Origin: Corynebacterium sp. HMSC04H06
GTDB lineage: Bacteria > Actinomycetota > Actinomycetes > Mycobacteriales > Mycobacteriaceae
Reading direction: 5' to 3'
Assembly: GCF_001815935.1 (NCBI RefSeq)
Contig: NZ_KV823444.1
Coordinates: 1 to 64,000, forward strand
Length of the DNA stretch: 64,000 bases
Shown: positions 48,568-57,678 of the stretch, piece by piece
Layout: every line of letters starts with the position of its first letter
Numbering within the stretch: the first letter of the stretch is position 1
Made by a program: the position numbers and the translations under genes
The notes under the pieces: generated by a model
Seen by the model: only the letters and a program-made list of their open reading frames with translations
Told to the model about the DNA's origin: nothing
The model's database searches: none

Positions 48568-49176
48568 CTAGGACTTGGTGGGAAGCAGGAGGCGAGCGTC
48601 GGCATCGTTAGCCGCGGCGGACTCGATGGCCGCCCGCAGTTGGGACCGGCCGCGGTGAATGCGGGAGCGCACCGTGCCCATCTTGACGCCCAGGGTTTCG
48701 GCGATTTCGTCGTAGCTCATGCCCACGACGTCGCAGAGCACGACAACGACGCGGAACTCAGGGCTCAGCGAGTCCAGCGCGGCCTGCAGGGCCGGGTCCA
48801 GGTTGGCCACGGTGTAGGCCTGCTCGGGCGTCATGTCGTTGCCCGGCACGCGGTCGTAGTCCTCGGGCAGGGCCTCCATGCGGATCTTCGCGCGGTGGCG
48901 CACCATGTCCAGAAAAAGGTTGGTGGTAATCCGGTGCAGCCAGCCCTCGAAGGTCCCGGGCTGGTAGTTGTGCAGGGACCTAAACACGCGCATGAAGGTC
49001 TCTTGGGTCAGATCTTCCGCGTCGTGTTGGTTACCGGACAGGCGGTAGGCTAGGCGGTAGACGCTGTCGGCGTGCTCGGCCACCAGGTCGGCCCAGGACG
49101 GCATGGCTGCCTGCCCGGCATCGAAAGCAGCGGTGCTCACGGGGGCAGTGTTCGACGAGGAAGAGTCTTTTGCCAT
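48568..49176 (-). CDS. sigE: ECF sigma factor SigE
   Basis: A 202-aa extracytoplasmic-function sigma factor with region 2 ([32 protein letters not shown]) and region 4 ([41 protein letters not shown]). It is held by CseE and controls surface and envelope stress genes. The ATG at 49176 gives the family N-terminus MAKDSSSS. A longer frame exists but lacks support. No Shine-Dalgarno sequence is seen; TGTAGCACAATACC lies just upstream. It is divergent from the O-methyltransferase gene. Confidence 0.95.
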   Translation of the reverse strand: MAKDSSSSNTAPVSTAAFDAGQAAMPSWADLVAEHADSVYRLAYRLSGNQHDAEDLTQETFMRVFRSLHNYQPGTFEGWLHRITTNLFLDMVRHRAKIRMEALPEDYDRVPGNDMTPEQAYTVANLDPALQAALDSLSPEFRVVVVLCDVVGMSYDEIAETLGVKMGTVRSRIHRGRSQLRAAIESAAANDADARLLLPTKS

Positions 49177-49308
49177 AACAGGTATTGTGCTACATCTTTC
49201 TTCCAAACTCCAGACGGTGGGCTGTACATTTGCTGTTAACCGTTTTGCCACCCACGACTCGGGGCGTTATCCCCACCTAAGTGGGGCGTTATGCCTAGAC
49301 TGAAGGCT
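49177..49308. promoter_or_regulatory. sigE / O-methyltransferase intergenic region
   Basis: A 132-nt divergent promoter region. A direct repeat of GGGGCGTTAT (49261-49270 and 49284-49293) flanks the inverted repeat CCCCAC-CTAA-GTGGGG (49271-49286). The plus -10 TAGACT (49296-49301) lies 7 nt before the methyltransferase GTG, so the repeats cover its -35 zone. On the minus strand CACAAT precedes the sigE ATG by seven bases. Confidence 0.6.
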
Positions 49309-49962
49309 GTGACTACTACGGCTTTTGACGCACTGCAATCCTATATTGGCTCGACTTCCGCGCCCTCGGAGGCGCTCGCGCACGCCCGCGACCACGCGCA
49401 GGAGTATTCCCTGCCGCTGCCGGACGAGCCGTTGGGCCAGCTGATTAGCACCCTCGCCGCCGCCTCCACGGGGCATGCGGCCACGCCGAAGGCCCAAGCA
49501 ATTGTCATTTCGCCGGCCGCGGCGGTCGTCGGCCTCTACGTTTTGGAGGGCCTTTCCGAGTCGGGCTCGCTGACCTGCATCGACCCGGAGGCCGAGCACC
49601 AAGCCGCGGCCAAGGCCTCCTTCCGCGAGGCCGGCTACCCGCCGAGCCGCGTGCGCTACCTACCGTCCCGCCCGCTGGACGTGATGAGCCGCCTGGCCAG
49701 CGAGTCCTACCAGGTCATCTACGCCGACGTGCACAGCCTGGATCTGCCCGCGCTAGTCGATGCCGCCTGGCCCCTCCTGTCCCCGCACGGCACCCTGGTC
49801 CTGCCGAATGCCCTGCTGGACGGGACCCTGGGCGATAGCTCGCGCACGGACCGGGCCACCCAGTCCGCCCGCCAGGCCGACGCCGCCATCCGCGAGCTCG
49901 AGGGCACCGTGGTCACCCGCCTGCCGCTGGGCGGCGGCGTCACGCTCGTAACGAAGCTCTAG
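49309..49962 (+). CDS. O-methyltransferase (class I SAM)
   Basis: A 217-aa catechol-O-methyltransferase-type protein, the equivalent of the methyltransferase next to sigE in Mycobacterium (Rv1220c). The SAM-binding part runs from [21 protein letters not shown] through [16 protein letters not shown], and the acidic post-II motif [21 protein letters not shown] is present. The GTG at 49309 is preferred since TAGACT lies 7 nt upstream. Its stop overlaps the stop of convergent glgC in the palindrome CTAG. Confidence 0.88.
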   Translation: MTTTAFDALQSYIGSTSAPSEALAHARDHAQEYSLPLPDEPLGQLISTLAAASTGHAATPKAQAIVISPAAAVVGLYVLEGLSESGSLTCIDPEAEHQAAAKASFREAGYPPSRVRYLPSRPLDVMSRLASESYQVIYADVHSLDLPALVDAAWPLLSPHGTLVLPNALLDGTLGDSSRTDRATQSARQADAAIRELEGTVVTRLPLGGGVTLVTKL

Positions 49963-51176
49963 ACGCGCTGGTTCTTGCCGACGACGACCACGCCGCCGGC
50001 CGAAATCTGAAAGCGCTCGGCGTCGCGTTCGGGGTCGACGCCGACGATGGCCCCCTCGCCTACCTCGACGTTTTTATCCAGGATGGCCCGGCGCACCACG
50101 GCCCCGCGGCCGACGCGCACGCCCGGCAGCAACACGGAGCCCTCGACGGTCGCGCCGTCAGCGACGTGCACGTCAGAAGCCAGCACCGAGTTGCGCACCG
50201 TGCCGCCGGAGATGATGCAGCCCGGGGCCACCATCGACGACTGCGCGATGCCGTTTTGCACGAACTTCGCCGGCGGGAAGTTGGAATCATCCGTCGAGTG
50301 GATGGGCCAGTTCCGGTTGTAGAGGTTGAAGATGGGGTGCACGGAGATGAGATCCATGTGCGCCTCGTAGAAGGAGTCGATAGTCCCCACGTCGCGCCAG
50401 TATCCGTGGTCGCGCTCGGTGGAGCCGGGCACCTGGTTGGACATAAAGTCGTAGACGTGAGCCTGGCCGCGTTCCACGAAGTACGGGATGATGTTGCCTC
50501 CCATGTCGTGCGCGGATTCAGGGTCGTCCTCGTCGGCCAAAAGGGCATCGATAAGTGCCTGGGCGGTGAAGACGTAGTTGCCCATGGAAGCATACGTCTG
50601 CGTCGGGTCGTCGGGGGTGGACGGCGGATCGGCCGGCTTCTCGACGAACTCAGTGATAGTGCCCATGCCGTCGGCCTGGATGCAGCCGAAGGCACTGGCC
50701 TCGGAGCGGGGCACGCGGATGCCGGCGACGGAGCAGTCCAGGCCGGTCGCGATGTGCTCGTCGACCATCTGAGCTGGGTCCATGCGGTAGACGTGGTCGG
50801 CGCCGAAGACGATGACGTAGTCCGGCTTCTCGTCGTGGATGAGGTTCAGCGACTGGACGATGGCGTCGGCCGAGCCGTTGTACCAGCGCTTGCCGCGCCG
50901 CTGCTGGGCCGGCACGGAGGCGATGTATTGCGGCGTGGGCCCAGACAGGTTCCAGGCCTGGGAGATGTGGCGGTCGAGCGAGTGCGACTTGTACTGGGTC
51001 AGCACCGCGATTTTGAGGAAGCGGGCGTTGACTAGATTAGACAGGACGAAATCGATGAGACGGTAGGAACCGCCGAAGGGCACGGCGGGTTTGGCGCGGT
51101 CTTCCGTCAGCGGAAAGAGGCGTTTGCCCTCTCCGCCGGCAAGAACGATGGCAAGGACGTTAGGCTGGCTTCTCAC
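49959..51176 (-). CDS. glgC: Glucose-1-phosphate adenylyltransferase
   Basis: Makes ADP-glucose from glucose-1-phosphate and ATP, the committed step of bacterial glycogen synthesis. It is 405 aa. The nucleotide site [39 protein letters not shown] and the catalytic [11 protein letters not shown] are visible, with a C-terminal left-handed beta-helix. The GTG at 51176 is chosen since TAGGTT lies 7 nt before it (leaderless); an in-frame TTG at 51185 is less likely. It is divergent from glgA. Confidence 0.96.
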   Translation of the reverse strand: MRSQPNVLAIVLAGGEGKRLFPLTEDRAKPAVPFGGSYRLIDFVLSNLVNARFLKIAVLTQYKSHSLDRHISQAWNLSGPTPQYIASVPAQQRRGKRWYNGSADAIVQSLNLIHDEKPDYVIVFGADHVYRMDPAQMVDEHIATGLDCSVAGIRVPRSEASAFGCIQADGMGTITEFVEKPADPPSTPDDPTQTYASMGNYVFTAQALIDALLADEDDPESAHDMGGNIIPYFVERGQAHVYDFMSNQVPGSTERDHGYWRDVGTIDSFYEAHMDLISVHPIFNLYNRNWPIHSTDDSNFPPAKFVQNGIAQSSMVAPGCIISGGTVRNSVLASDVHVADGATVEGSVLLPGVRVGRGAVVRRAILDKNVEVGEGAIVGVDPERDAERFQISAGGVVVVGKNQRV

Positions 51177-51285
51177 GACCTCCAACCTATCCGCACGAAG
51201 GAAACTACGCAGCGGAAATTAGTAGTATTTACCCCTTGTTTACCTTCGGTGCGCGCCGCGGCATTAATCATTATTCTGGGAGGGC

Positions 51286-52440
51286 ATGAGAGCCGGAATC
51301 TTTTCCAAGGAATACCCTCCCGAGATCTACGGCGGCGCCGGGGTCCACGTGGCCGAGCTGACTCGCTTCATGCGCGACATCATCGACGTCGATGTCCACT
51401 GCATGGGCGCCGACCGCGACGAGGCCGGTGTCTTTGCCCACGGCCCCGACAGCGCGCTGGCCGACGCCAACCCCGCCCTCAAGCCCCTGTCGACCGGCCT
51501 GCGGATGGCGCACGCGGCCGACAACCTGGACGTGGTGCACTCGCACACCTGGTATTCCGGCTTGGGCGGCCACCTGACGGGCCTACTCTACGGCATCCCG
51601 CACGTGGTAACGGCCCACTCCTTGGAGCCGCACCGCCCGTGGAAGCGCGAGCAGCTGGGCGGCGGCTACGGCATCTCCAGCTGGTCCGAGCGCAACGCCA
51701 TGGAATCCGCCGACGCCGTCATCGCCGTCTCCGCCGGCATGAAGGAATCCATCTTGGACGCCTACCCGCGCATCGACGCGGACAAGGTGCATGTGGTGCT
51801 CAACGGCATCGATACGCAGCGCTGGCAGCCGCGCCACGGCGACTACCTGGCACAGCTGGGCGTGGACAGCCAGCGGCAGGTGGTCGCCTTCGTGGGCCGG
51901 ATTACCCGCCAGAAGGGCGTGGAACACCTGCTGCGCGCCGCCCGCTCCTTCGACCCGGACATCCAGCTGGTGCTGTGCGCCGGCGCCCCCGATACCCCCG
52001 AGATCGCCGCGCGCACCGAGGCCTTAGTCGACACGCTGCGCGCCGAGCGCGACGGGGTTTTCTGGGTCAAGGAGATGCTCGACCACGACCGCGTCCAGCA
52101 GGTCTACACCAGCGCGGATGTTTTCGTGTGCCCGTCCATCTACGAGCCCCTGGGAATAGTTAACCTCGAGGCCATGGCGTGCGGCACCGCGGTCGTGGCC
52201 TCCCGCGTGGGAGGCATTCCGGAAGTCGTGCGCGACGGGGTTACGGGTACGCTGGTGGCCTACGACGCTGACGACGCCGCCACCTTCGAGGCGGACATCG
52301 CCCAGGCAGTCAACGACCTTGCGGCAGACCCCGACCGCGCCCGCCAGTACGGCGAGGCCGGCCGGCAGCGCGCCGTGGAGGAGTTTTCCTGGGCGACAAT
52401 CGCGCAGCACACGGTCGATATCTACCGCTCGCTGGTCTGA
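51286..52440 (+). CDS. glgA: Glycogen synthase / GT4 glucosyltransferase (GlgA, GlgM-type)
   Basis: A 384-aa GT4-fold transferase using ADP-glucose; in actinobacteria this gene makes glycogen or maltose-1-phosphate precursors. Visible are YGGAGVHVAEL near residue 14 (donor-binding loop), the HSHTWYSGLGG and AHSLEPHRPWK segments, VGRITRQKGVEHLL (near 203) and the E-x7-E motif ESxxEPLGIVNLEAMACG-like stretch (PSIYEPLGIVNLEAMACGT near residue 288). A TATTCT box 8 nt before the ATG and GGGAGGG overlap, so leadered or leaderless start cannot be decided. It precedes the GH32-like gene by 17 nt. Confidence 0.95.
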   Translation: MRAGIFSKEYPPEIYGGAGVHVAELTRFMRDIIDVDVHCMGADRDEAGVFAHGPDSALADANPALKPLSTGLRMAHAADNLDVVHSHTWYSGLGGHLTGLLYGIPHVVTAHSLEPHRPWKREQLGGGYGISSWSERNAMESADAVIAVSAGMKESILDAYPRIDADKVHVVLNGIDTQRWQPRHGDYLAQLGVDSQRQVVAFVGRITRQKGVEHLLRAARSFDPDIQLVLCAGAPDTPEIAARTEALVDTLRAERDGVFWVKEMLDHDRVQQVYTSADVFVCPSIYEPLGIVNLEAMACGTAVVASRVGGIPEVVRDGVTGTLVAYDADDAATFEADIAQAVNDLAADPDRARQYGEAGRQRAVEEFSWATIAQHTVDIYRSLV

Positions 52441-52457
52441 GTTTTAAGGAGTTTTTC

Positions 52458-53881
52458 TTGCCAATCCACATTCATCATCCCGAGCTTCACTTCGCTCCGG
52501 AAAGCGGGATCCTGGACGCTCCCGCCGGCGCGCTGCTGGACGGGACGACCTGGCACCTGTACTTCCAGTACCGCGCGCAGCCCGGGCAGGGCGCCCGGTG
52601 GGTCACGTCTTCTCCGAGGAGATGCCCTTCGACTGGCTAGAGTGCGACGACGTGCTCGCCCCCGCCGGCGGCGAAATCACCCTGCGTGCCGGCGCTGTCG
52701 CGGCTGTCGATGCCGGCGTCAACCTGTACTTCACCGCCGTGACGTCCACGGGCAGCACCGTGGCCCTAGCCCAGGACAAGGACTTCGACCGCGTCTGCGA
52801 GGTCTCCGACGACCCGTCCACCCTGGACGCGGCCATCCAGCGGGTGGGCACCGTCGCCGCCGACACCACCGATTTCTTCCGCTTCCGCTCCCCCTGCGTC
52901 GTGCCCGGCTGGGCCGAGGCCGACCGCGACGAGGGGCACGCCGGCTGGATCATGCTGGCACTGACCGGCACCACGGAGACCCCGCAGCCGGTCATCCTCC
53001 ACTCCGAGGACGGCACCTCCTGGACCTTTTCCGGACCGCTGACCTTCGCGGGCGACACCGGCCTGTCCGGCTGGAGCGCCGGCGGGGACTTGCCGCCAGT
53101 GGTCTCGCCGCGCATCATCCGCCTGCGCGACCAGGTCGACGACCACATCTACGACGTGCTGTTGGTAACCATCGAGCGCGGCGACCGGGAGGTCTCCGGT
53201 TACCTGGTCGGGCGCCTGGAGGGCACCGTGTTTACTGTGCGCACCGGCTTCCAGCAGCTCGACTTCGGGCACGACTTCACCCGCCCGCGCACCACGAACT
53301 ACATGCCGGGCACGGTCGACCAGCAGCAGCGCTTCGAGCAGTCGCGCCTGTTTGGCCTCATGAACGGCCAGGGCCGCGCTGACGATGCCACCACGCACCC
53401 CTCCTTCACCGAGGAAGGCTGGGCCAACGTGCTCTCCCTGCCGCGGCACGTCACGCTACAAGGCGGCAAGCTCTTCCAGACCCCGGCGGTGGGCCTGCCG
53501 GACGCGGTCGCCGAGTCCTCCCGGGCGCGCTCCTGGGTCGGCCTGCTCAACGTCCCGGCCGGCTCGCACCTCGCGGTGGAGCTACTAGACGCCGACGGGG
53601 ATCCGGCCGCGGTCGTGACCCACTCCGGCGAGGAGCTCACCCTCAAACGCTGCTCCAAGTTCCAGGATCTCTACGCCGACGACGCCCCCGCCACCGCCAC
53701 CCTCGCCGAAGATGACTCTGACTCGCTGACCATCATCATCGACGGCTCTACCGTCGAGGTCTTCGCCGACGGCGGCCAGGTGGCCATGGCCTCGCGCGTC
53801 TACTTCACCGGCGGCTGCAGCGGCCTGCGCACCAGCGGCGACGCCGAAATCCTGCGCGAGTGGGAGCGCGCCGGCTCTTAG
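52458..53881 (+). pseudogene. GH32-like protein, disrupted by a -1 frameshift
   Basis: A TTG start (AAGGAG upstream) opens 48 codons (LHFAPESGILDAPAGALLDG, YFQYRAQ) to a tryptophan codon at 52599-52601. The family's WGH motif is completed only by switching frame there (GHVFSEEMPFDWLE), implying loss of one G from a GGGG run. The second frame runs intact to 53881, for about 475 aa in total. The fold matches GH32 (levanase/invertase), including DFGHDFTRP and a C-terminal beta-sandwich. Of the catalytic triad, the first Asp survives (LDAP for NDPN), the RDP motif reads RSP, and the EC acid/base motif is replaced by GDLPPVVSP. So even unbroken it may not be a hydrolase. Confidence 0.82.
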
Positions 53882-53897
53882 GAGAAACGGACCCGGC

Positions 53898-54758
53898 TTA
53901 GACCGCGCGCAGACGGTCGAGGCGGGCGCGGGCGGTGACCGACAGCGTCGTCGGCAGGGCCGCCAGGCGCTCGTCGAGCTCGGCGGCGCTGATGTGTCGC
54001 GCCGAGGGGCTCATCCCGACCTGGTCGCGGATGGACTCCTTGTCCAGGGTGATGGGGAAAGAGATATCGACCGGGTCGGCGGCCTGCTCGAGGTAGCCGC
54101 TGGCCTGCTCGTACATGCGGTCAATCTTGCCTTCTTCCACGCCCAGGATGCCCAGCGGCTCGCGCAGCTCGTCCAGGTGTCCCACCTCGGGAGTGAGCAC
54201 GACTACCTGTCCGCCCGGGGCCAGAATGCGGCGGAACTCGGCGGGGTTGCGCGGCGCGAAAACCACGGAGATGGCGTGCACGCTGTTATCGCGCAGCGGC
54301 AAGCGCTCCCAGACGTCGGCGACCACGGCGCCGATCCGCGGGTGGGCCTTGGCCAGGTGCTTGGCCGCGTGCGGGGAGATGTCCAGGCCCACCCCGCGCG
54401 AGCCCGCTATCGAGTCGAGCGTGTGCGCCAGATAGTAGCCAGTGCCGGCGCCGACCTCGAGGATGCTCGGGGCGACATCGTCAGCCACCGGCTCCACGAC
54501 GTCCTGGATGCTGCCGGTCACGGCCTCGACGAAGGGGGCGAAATGGCCACGGGCCAGGTAGGTCTCGCGGGCGTTGACCATGTCCATGTTATCGCCCTGG
54601 TGCTTGAGCCCCGCCCCGGCCGCAAGCGTCACGTAGCCCTGCTTGGCCACGTCGTAGCTGTGGCCGGTCTCGGACTCGAGGCGAGAAAACTCATCCGCGC
54701 CCAAAAGGGCACTTCCGTCGGCGGGATCCGCCAAAAGATCAATGATGTCGGAAAGCAT
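53898..54758 (-). CDS. RlmA-like 23S rRNA (guanine-N1) methyltransferase
   Basis: A 286-aa SAM methyltransferase of the RlmA/TlrB family, which methylates G745 or G748 in 23S rRNA. The N-terminal part retains HSYDVAKQGYVTL and the following NMDMVNARETYLARGHF, but the four zinc-binding cysteines of typical RlmA are absent (LLADPADGSALLGADEF). The SAM motif is ILEVGAGTGYYL (near residue 99), then VGLDISPHAAK and VVFAPRNPAEFRRIL. It is convergent with the GH32-like gene. It may confer, or once conferred, macrolide-type protection; this is inference. Confidence 0.85.
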   Translation of the reverse strand: MLSDIIDLLADPADGSALLGADEFSRLESETGHSYDVAKQGYVTLAAGAGLKHQGDNMDMVNARETYLARGHFAPFVEAVTGSIQDVVEPVADDVAPSILEVGAGTGYYLAHTLDSIAGSRGVGLDISPHAAKHLAKAHPRIGAVVADVWERLPLRDNSVHAISVVFAPRNPAEFRRILAPGGQVVVLTPEVGHLDELREPLGILGVEEGKIDRMYEQASGYLEQAADPVDISFPITLDKESIRDQVGMSPSARHISAAELDERLAALPTTLSVTARARLDRLRAV

Positions 54759-54767
54759 AGACCTACT

Positions 54768-54935
54768 CTAGCTGGCGACTTCGGTCAGCAACGAACCGAG
54801 CTCCGCCGCCTCTTCCTTGGACAGCTCGATGACGATTCGCCCGCCGCCGTCGGAGGGGATCCGCATGACAATCTTGCGCGATTCTTCCACCGCTTCCATC
54901 GCTCCGCCCGTGGTACGAGGTTTCATAGCTGCCAT
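54768..54935 (-). CDS. DUF3117 protein, 55 aa
   Basis: A tiny conserved actinobacterial protein, easily missed. It reads MAAMKPRTTGGAMEAVEESR, then IVMRIPSDGGGRIVIELSKE and EAAELGSLLTEVAS. It matches DUF3117 (Rv1211 in Mycobacterium), encoded beside glgA/gpgS there too. The function is unknown. It starts 44 nt downstream of the DivIVA-domain gene, and the RlmA-like gene follows 9 nt later on the same strand. Confidence 0.9.
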   Translation of the reverse strand: MAAMKPRTTGGAMEAVEESRKIVMRIPSDGGGRIVIELSKEEAAELGSLLTEVAS

Positions 54936-54979
54936 GGTTTCCACACTTTCTTTACAAAGGATTACTGCTTCTTCCCAGT

Positions 54980-55267
54980 CTATCCTTTATTCAGATCCGG
55001 GGTGGCGGCCCGGTACCGTTCCAGCTCGGCGGACAGCGCCGCGATCACGCGGTCAACTTGGTCCTGGCGGTAGCCGTGGCGGGCGACGTCGAATTCCAGG
55101 GCAGCGTAGTTGCCGGCGGCGAGGGCGGCATCGTTGTGCTGGTCCGCGGTCTGCGGGTTCGGCACGGCCTCCATGACGGGCCCGGGGCCAATCAGCTTGC
55201 CCCACAGCCACGTGCCTACGACGACGAGGGCGCCCAGCACCACAATCAGCACGAGCCAAGAAATCAT
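54980..55267 (-). CDS. DivIVA-domain membrane protein
   Basis: A 95-aa protein with one N-terminal transmembrane helix (ISWLVLIVVLGALVVVGTWLWG), a Pro-rich linker (GPGPVMEAVPNP) and a DivIVA-type C-terminal helix (ALEFDVARHGYRQDQVDRVIAALSAELERYRAA). It is the homologue of Rv1209. The ATG overlaps the gpgS stop (ATGA). DivIVA domains often localise at poles or septa; the specific role is unknown. Confidence 0.85.
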   Translation of the reverse strand: MISWLVLIVVLGALVVVGTWLWGKLIGPGPVMEAVPNPQTADQHNDAALAAGNYAALEFDVARHGYRQDQVDRVIAALSAELERYRAATPDLNKG

Positions 55268-56007
55268 GGTTTGAGGATACCAGCAAGCGCCGGCCGCTCG
55301 GCCACCTCCGGGACGCCTGCGCCGGCGCGCGCCAGGATGGTCTGCGCCACGACTTCCGCCATGGGTGCCAGCTGCTCCAGCGGTTTGTTGCGGTGGCGCC
55401 GCGGGGCCAGCGGCACCTGCGCTATCGATGCTCTCCCGAAGGCCCGCCACGCATCAATCAGCAGGCCGGCCTCGACCCCGTAGTCGGAGACGAAGGGCAG
55501 CTGAAGCGCGGTTTCGCGGCGCAGGGCGTACTCGCCGCCCAGCGGCTGGTAGATATCGGTAAGCTCCGGGAAGAACAGGCGCAGCAGCGGCTTGGCGGCA
55601 AGCTCCGTGACCCTGCCGCCGCCGCTGGCCTGCCCGCCCAAGGTACGCTCGTAATGGGCCTTGACCAGGTGGATCCCCGGGTCCTGAAAGGGGCTGGCCA
55701 GGGCGTTGACCATGCCGGGTTCGGCCGAGTCCAAGTCGGCGTCGACGAAGACCACGACGTCGCCGCTCGCCGCGGCGACCCCGCGCCACAGAGACTCGCC
55801 CTTGCCGGGCACCGGCGCAATGCTTCCGAGCACCTCGCGCCAGTTGACCACCGTCGCCCCCGCGCCCGCGGCCTCGGCGGCGGTGGCGTCGGTGGAGTCT
55901 GAGTCGATGACTAAGACCTCGTGCGGGCAATCGGCCAGGCAGGCGGTAACGACCCGGGCCACGGTGGCTTCCTCGTTGAGCGCCGGGATGACAACGGAGA
56001 CTCTCAC
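55264..56007 (-). CDS. gpgS: Glucosyl-3-phosphoglycerate synthase
   Basis: A GT-A retaining transferase (GT81) that makes glucosyl-3-phosphoglycerate, the first step toward glucosylglycerate and, in mycobacteria, methylglucose lipopolysaccharides. It is 247 aa, with IPALNEEATV (residues 8-17), the catalytic metal motif DADLDS (near residue 100), PLGGEYALRRE (near 153) and DYGVEAGLLID. The GTG overlaps the folP2-like stop (GTGA), and its own stop overlaps the DivIVA gene, so the three are coupled. Confidence 0.93.
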   Translation of the reverse strand: MRVSVVIPALNEEATVARVVTACLADCPHEVLVIDSDSTDATAAEAAGAGATVVNWREVLGSIAPVPGKGESLWRGVAAASGDVVVFVDADLDSAEPGMVNALASPFQDPGIHLVKAHYERTLGGQASGGGRVTELAAKPLLRLFFPELTDIYQPLGGEYALRRETALQLPFVSDYGVEAGLLIDAWRAFGRASIAQVPLAPRRHRNKPLEQLAPMAEVVAQTILARAGAGVPEVAERPALAGILKP

Positions 56008-56843
56008 GCGAGCCCCCGCGTGGTGGCCAGCGGGACGCACTGCCCGGCGATGGCCCCGGTCATGCGAATGGCATCGACGGTCTCGGCGACCTCGTGCACG
56101 CGGAAGGCCGCCACCCCGCGGGCCGCGGCCCAGGCCGTGGCCGCCAGCGTCCCGGCGACGCGCTCCCCCACCCCGCGACCGACGGTCTCGCCCACGAAGT
56201 CCTTGTTCGACAGCGCCATGAGCACCGGCCAGCCGGTGCCCACGATCTCGTCGATGCGCCGCAGCAGCTCGAGCCCGTGGAAGGTGTTCTTGCCGAAGTC
56301 GTGCGTGGGGTCGATAAAAACCAGCTCCTTCGGGCAGCCTAAACCGGCGGCCTTCTCGGCCAAGGCGGTGGTCTCCGCGATGACGTCGGCGACCACGTCG
56401 TCGAAGTGCACGCGGTGCGGGCGGGTGCGCGGGGTGATCCCGCCGGTGTGCGAGCAGACGTAGCCGACGCGGTGCTGGCCGGCGACTTCGATGAGCTGCG
56501 GGTCGAAGCCCGCCCAGGTGTCGTTGACGAGTCCTGCGCCGGCAGCGATGGCGGCATCGGCAACCTCTGCGCGCCAGGTGTCTACGGACACGACGACGTC
56601 CGGGTAGCGCTCGGCGATGGCCGCGATGGTGGGCACGACGCGGTCGATCTCCTCGGCGGCATCCACCTGCGTGCCGGGCCCGGCTTTGACGCCGCCGACA
56701 TCGACTATCGATGCCCCCTCCGCAACGACCTGCCCGCAGCGCGCCAAGGCGCGGTCCAGCTCGAAGGTGCTGCCCTTGTCGTAGAAAGAATCCGGAGTGC
56801 GGTTAATAATCGCCATGACTTGGGCGATAGCGTGGTGTGGCAT
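56004..56843 (-). CDS. folP2: Dihydropteroate synthase homologue (FolP2 type)
   Basis: A 279-aa TIM-barrel protein of the DHPS family, next to gpgS as in Mycobacterium (Rv1207). Pterin-site marks are VMAIINRTPDSFYDKG (residues 9-24), VDVGGVKAGPG (near 48), VSVDTWRAEVADAAI (near 85), VNDTWAG and LVFIDPTHDFGKN. The FolP2 group is known not to behave as a normal dihydropteroate synthase in mycobacteria and does not give sulfonamide targets, so folate synthesis should not be assumed. Confidence 0.9.
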   Translation of the reverse strand: MPHHAIAQVMAIINRTPDSFYDKGSTFELDRALARCGQVVAEGASIVDVGGVKAGPGTQVDAAEEIDRVVPTIAAIAERYPDVVVSVDTWRAEVADAAIAAGAGLVNDTWAGFDPQLIEVAGQHRVGYVCSHTGGITPRTRPHRVHFDDVVADVIAETTALAEKAAGLGCPKELVFIDPTHDFGKNTFHGLELLRRIDEIVGTGWPVLMALSNKDFVGETVGRGVGERVAGTLAATAWAAARGVAAFRVHEVAETVDAIRMTGAIAGQCVPLATTRGLA

Positions 56844-56847
56844 GGGG

Positions 56848-57639
56848 CTAGAGATCGCGGATGCGCCCGTCGGTCATGATGGCGTGCGCGCTGACGATGT
56901 GCTCGACGGCCTCGTCCACCGAGTCCGTAACCAGGAAGAGATCCAGATCGGTCTCGTTGATGTAGCCGTCGGCGACCAAGCGCTTTTTCATCCACTCCAC
57001 CAGGCCGGACCAGTACTCGGTGTCGAGCAGGACAATCGGGTAGTTGGTCACCTTGCCAGTCTGGACCATGCAGGCAACCTCGAAGAACTCATCCATGGTG
57101 CCCATCCCGCCCGGCAGGCAGACGAAAGCCTGGGAGTACTTCAGGAACATGGTCTTGCGGGCGAAGAAATAGCGGAAGTTCAGGCCCAAGTCGACGTACT
57201 GGTTCAGTCCCTGCTCGAAGGGCAGCTCGATACCTAAGCCGATGGACATGCCGCCGGCCTCGTGCGCGCCCCGGTTGGCGGCCTCCATGATACCGGGCCC
57301 GCCGCCGGTAATGACGGCGTAGTCCGCGTCGACCAGCTTGTTGCCCAGCTCGACGGCCTGCGCGTAGGAGGGGGCATCCTCCGGCGTGCGCGCCGAGCCG
57401 AAGACGGTCACGGCCTTAGGCAGCTTCGACAGGGCGTCAAAGCCGGCCACGAACTCGCCCTGGATACGCAGCACGCGCCACGGGTCGGCGTGCTGCCACT
57501 CGTGGTCCGCGCCCGACTGCAGCAGGCGCTGGTCGTAGGTCGACTCCTGCTCGCCCTCGGTGCGCAGAAGCAGCGGCCCGCGCAGGGTGCGGTGGTAGTC
57601 CTCAGAAAGGTGCTTCTGATTGTTTTTCTGCGGTGCCAT
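56848..57639 (-). CDS. LOG-family nucleotide phosphoribohydrolase
   Basis: A 263-aa LOG/YvdD-type protein (Rv1205 relative) that cleaves cytokinin-like or nucleoside monophosphates. The diagnostic motif is PGGMGTMDEFFE (near residue 166), with VITGGGPGIMEAANRGAHEAGG (near 110). The ATG at 57639 has GGGGAG upstream. It ends five bases before the folP2-like gene starts. The biological substrate in corynebacteria is unknown. Confidence 0.9.
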   Translation of the reverse strand: MAPQKNNQKHLSEDYHRTLRGPLLLRTEGEQESTYDQRLLQSGADHEWQHADPWRVLRIQGEFVAGFDALSKLPKAVTVFGSARTPEDAPSYAQAVELGNKLVDADYAVITGGGPGIMEAANRGAHEAGGMSIGLGIELPFEQGLNQYVDLGLNFRYFFARKTMFLKYSQAFVCLPGGMGTMDEFFEVACMVQTGKVTNYPIVLLDTEYWSGLVEWMKKRLVADGYINETDLDLFLVTDSVDEAVEHIVSAHAIMTDGRIRDL

Positions 57640-57678
57640 CGGCAACGGCTCCCCTTCTTGGTTTTTAAGAGTTTTCTT

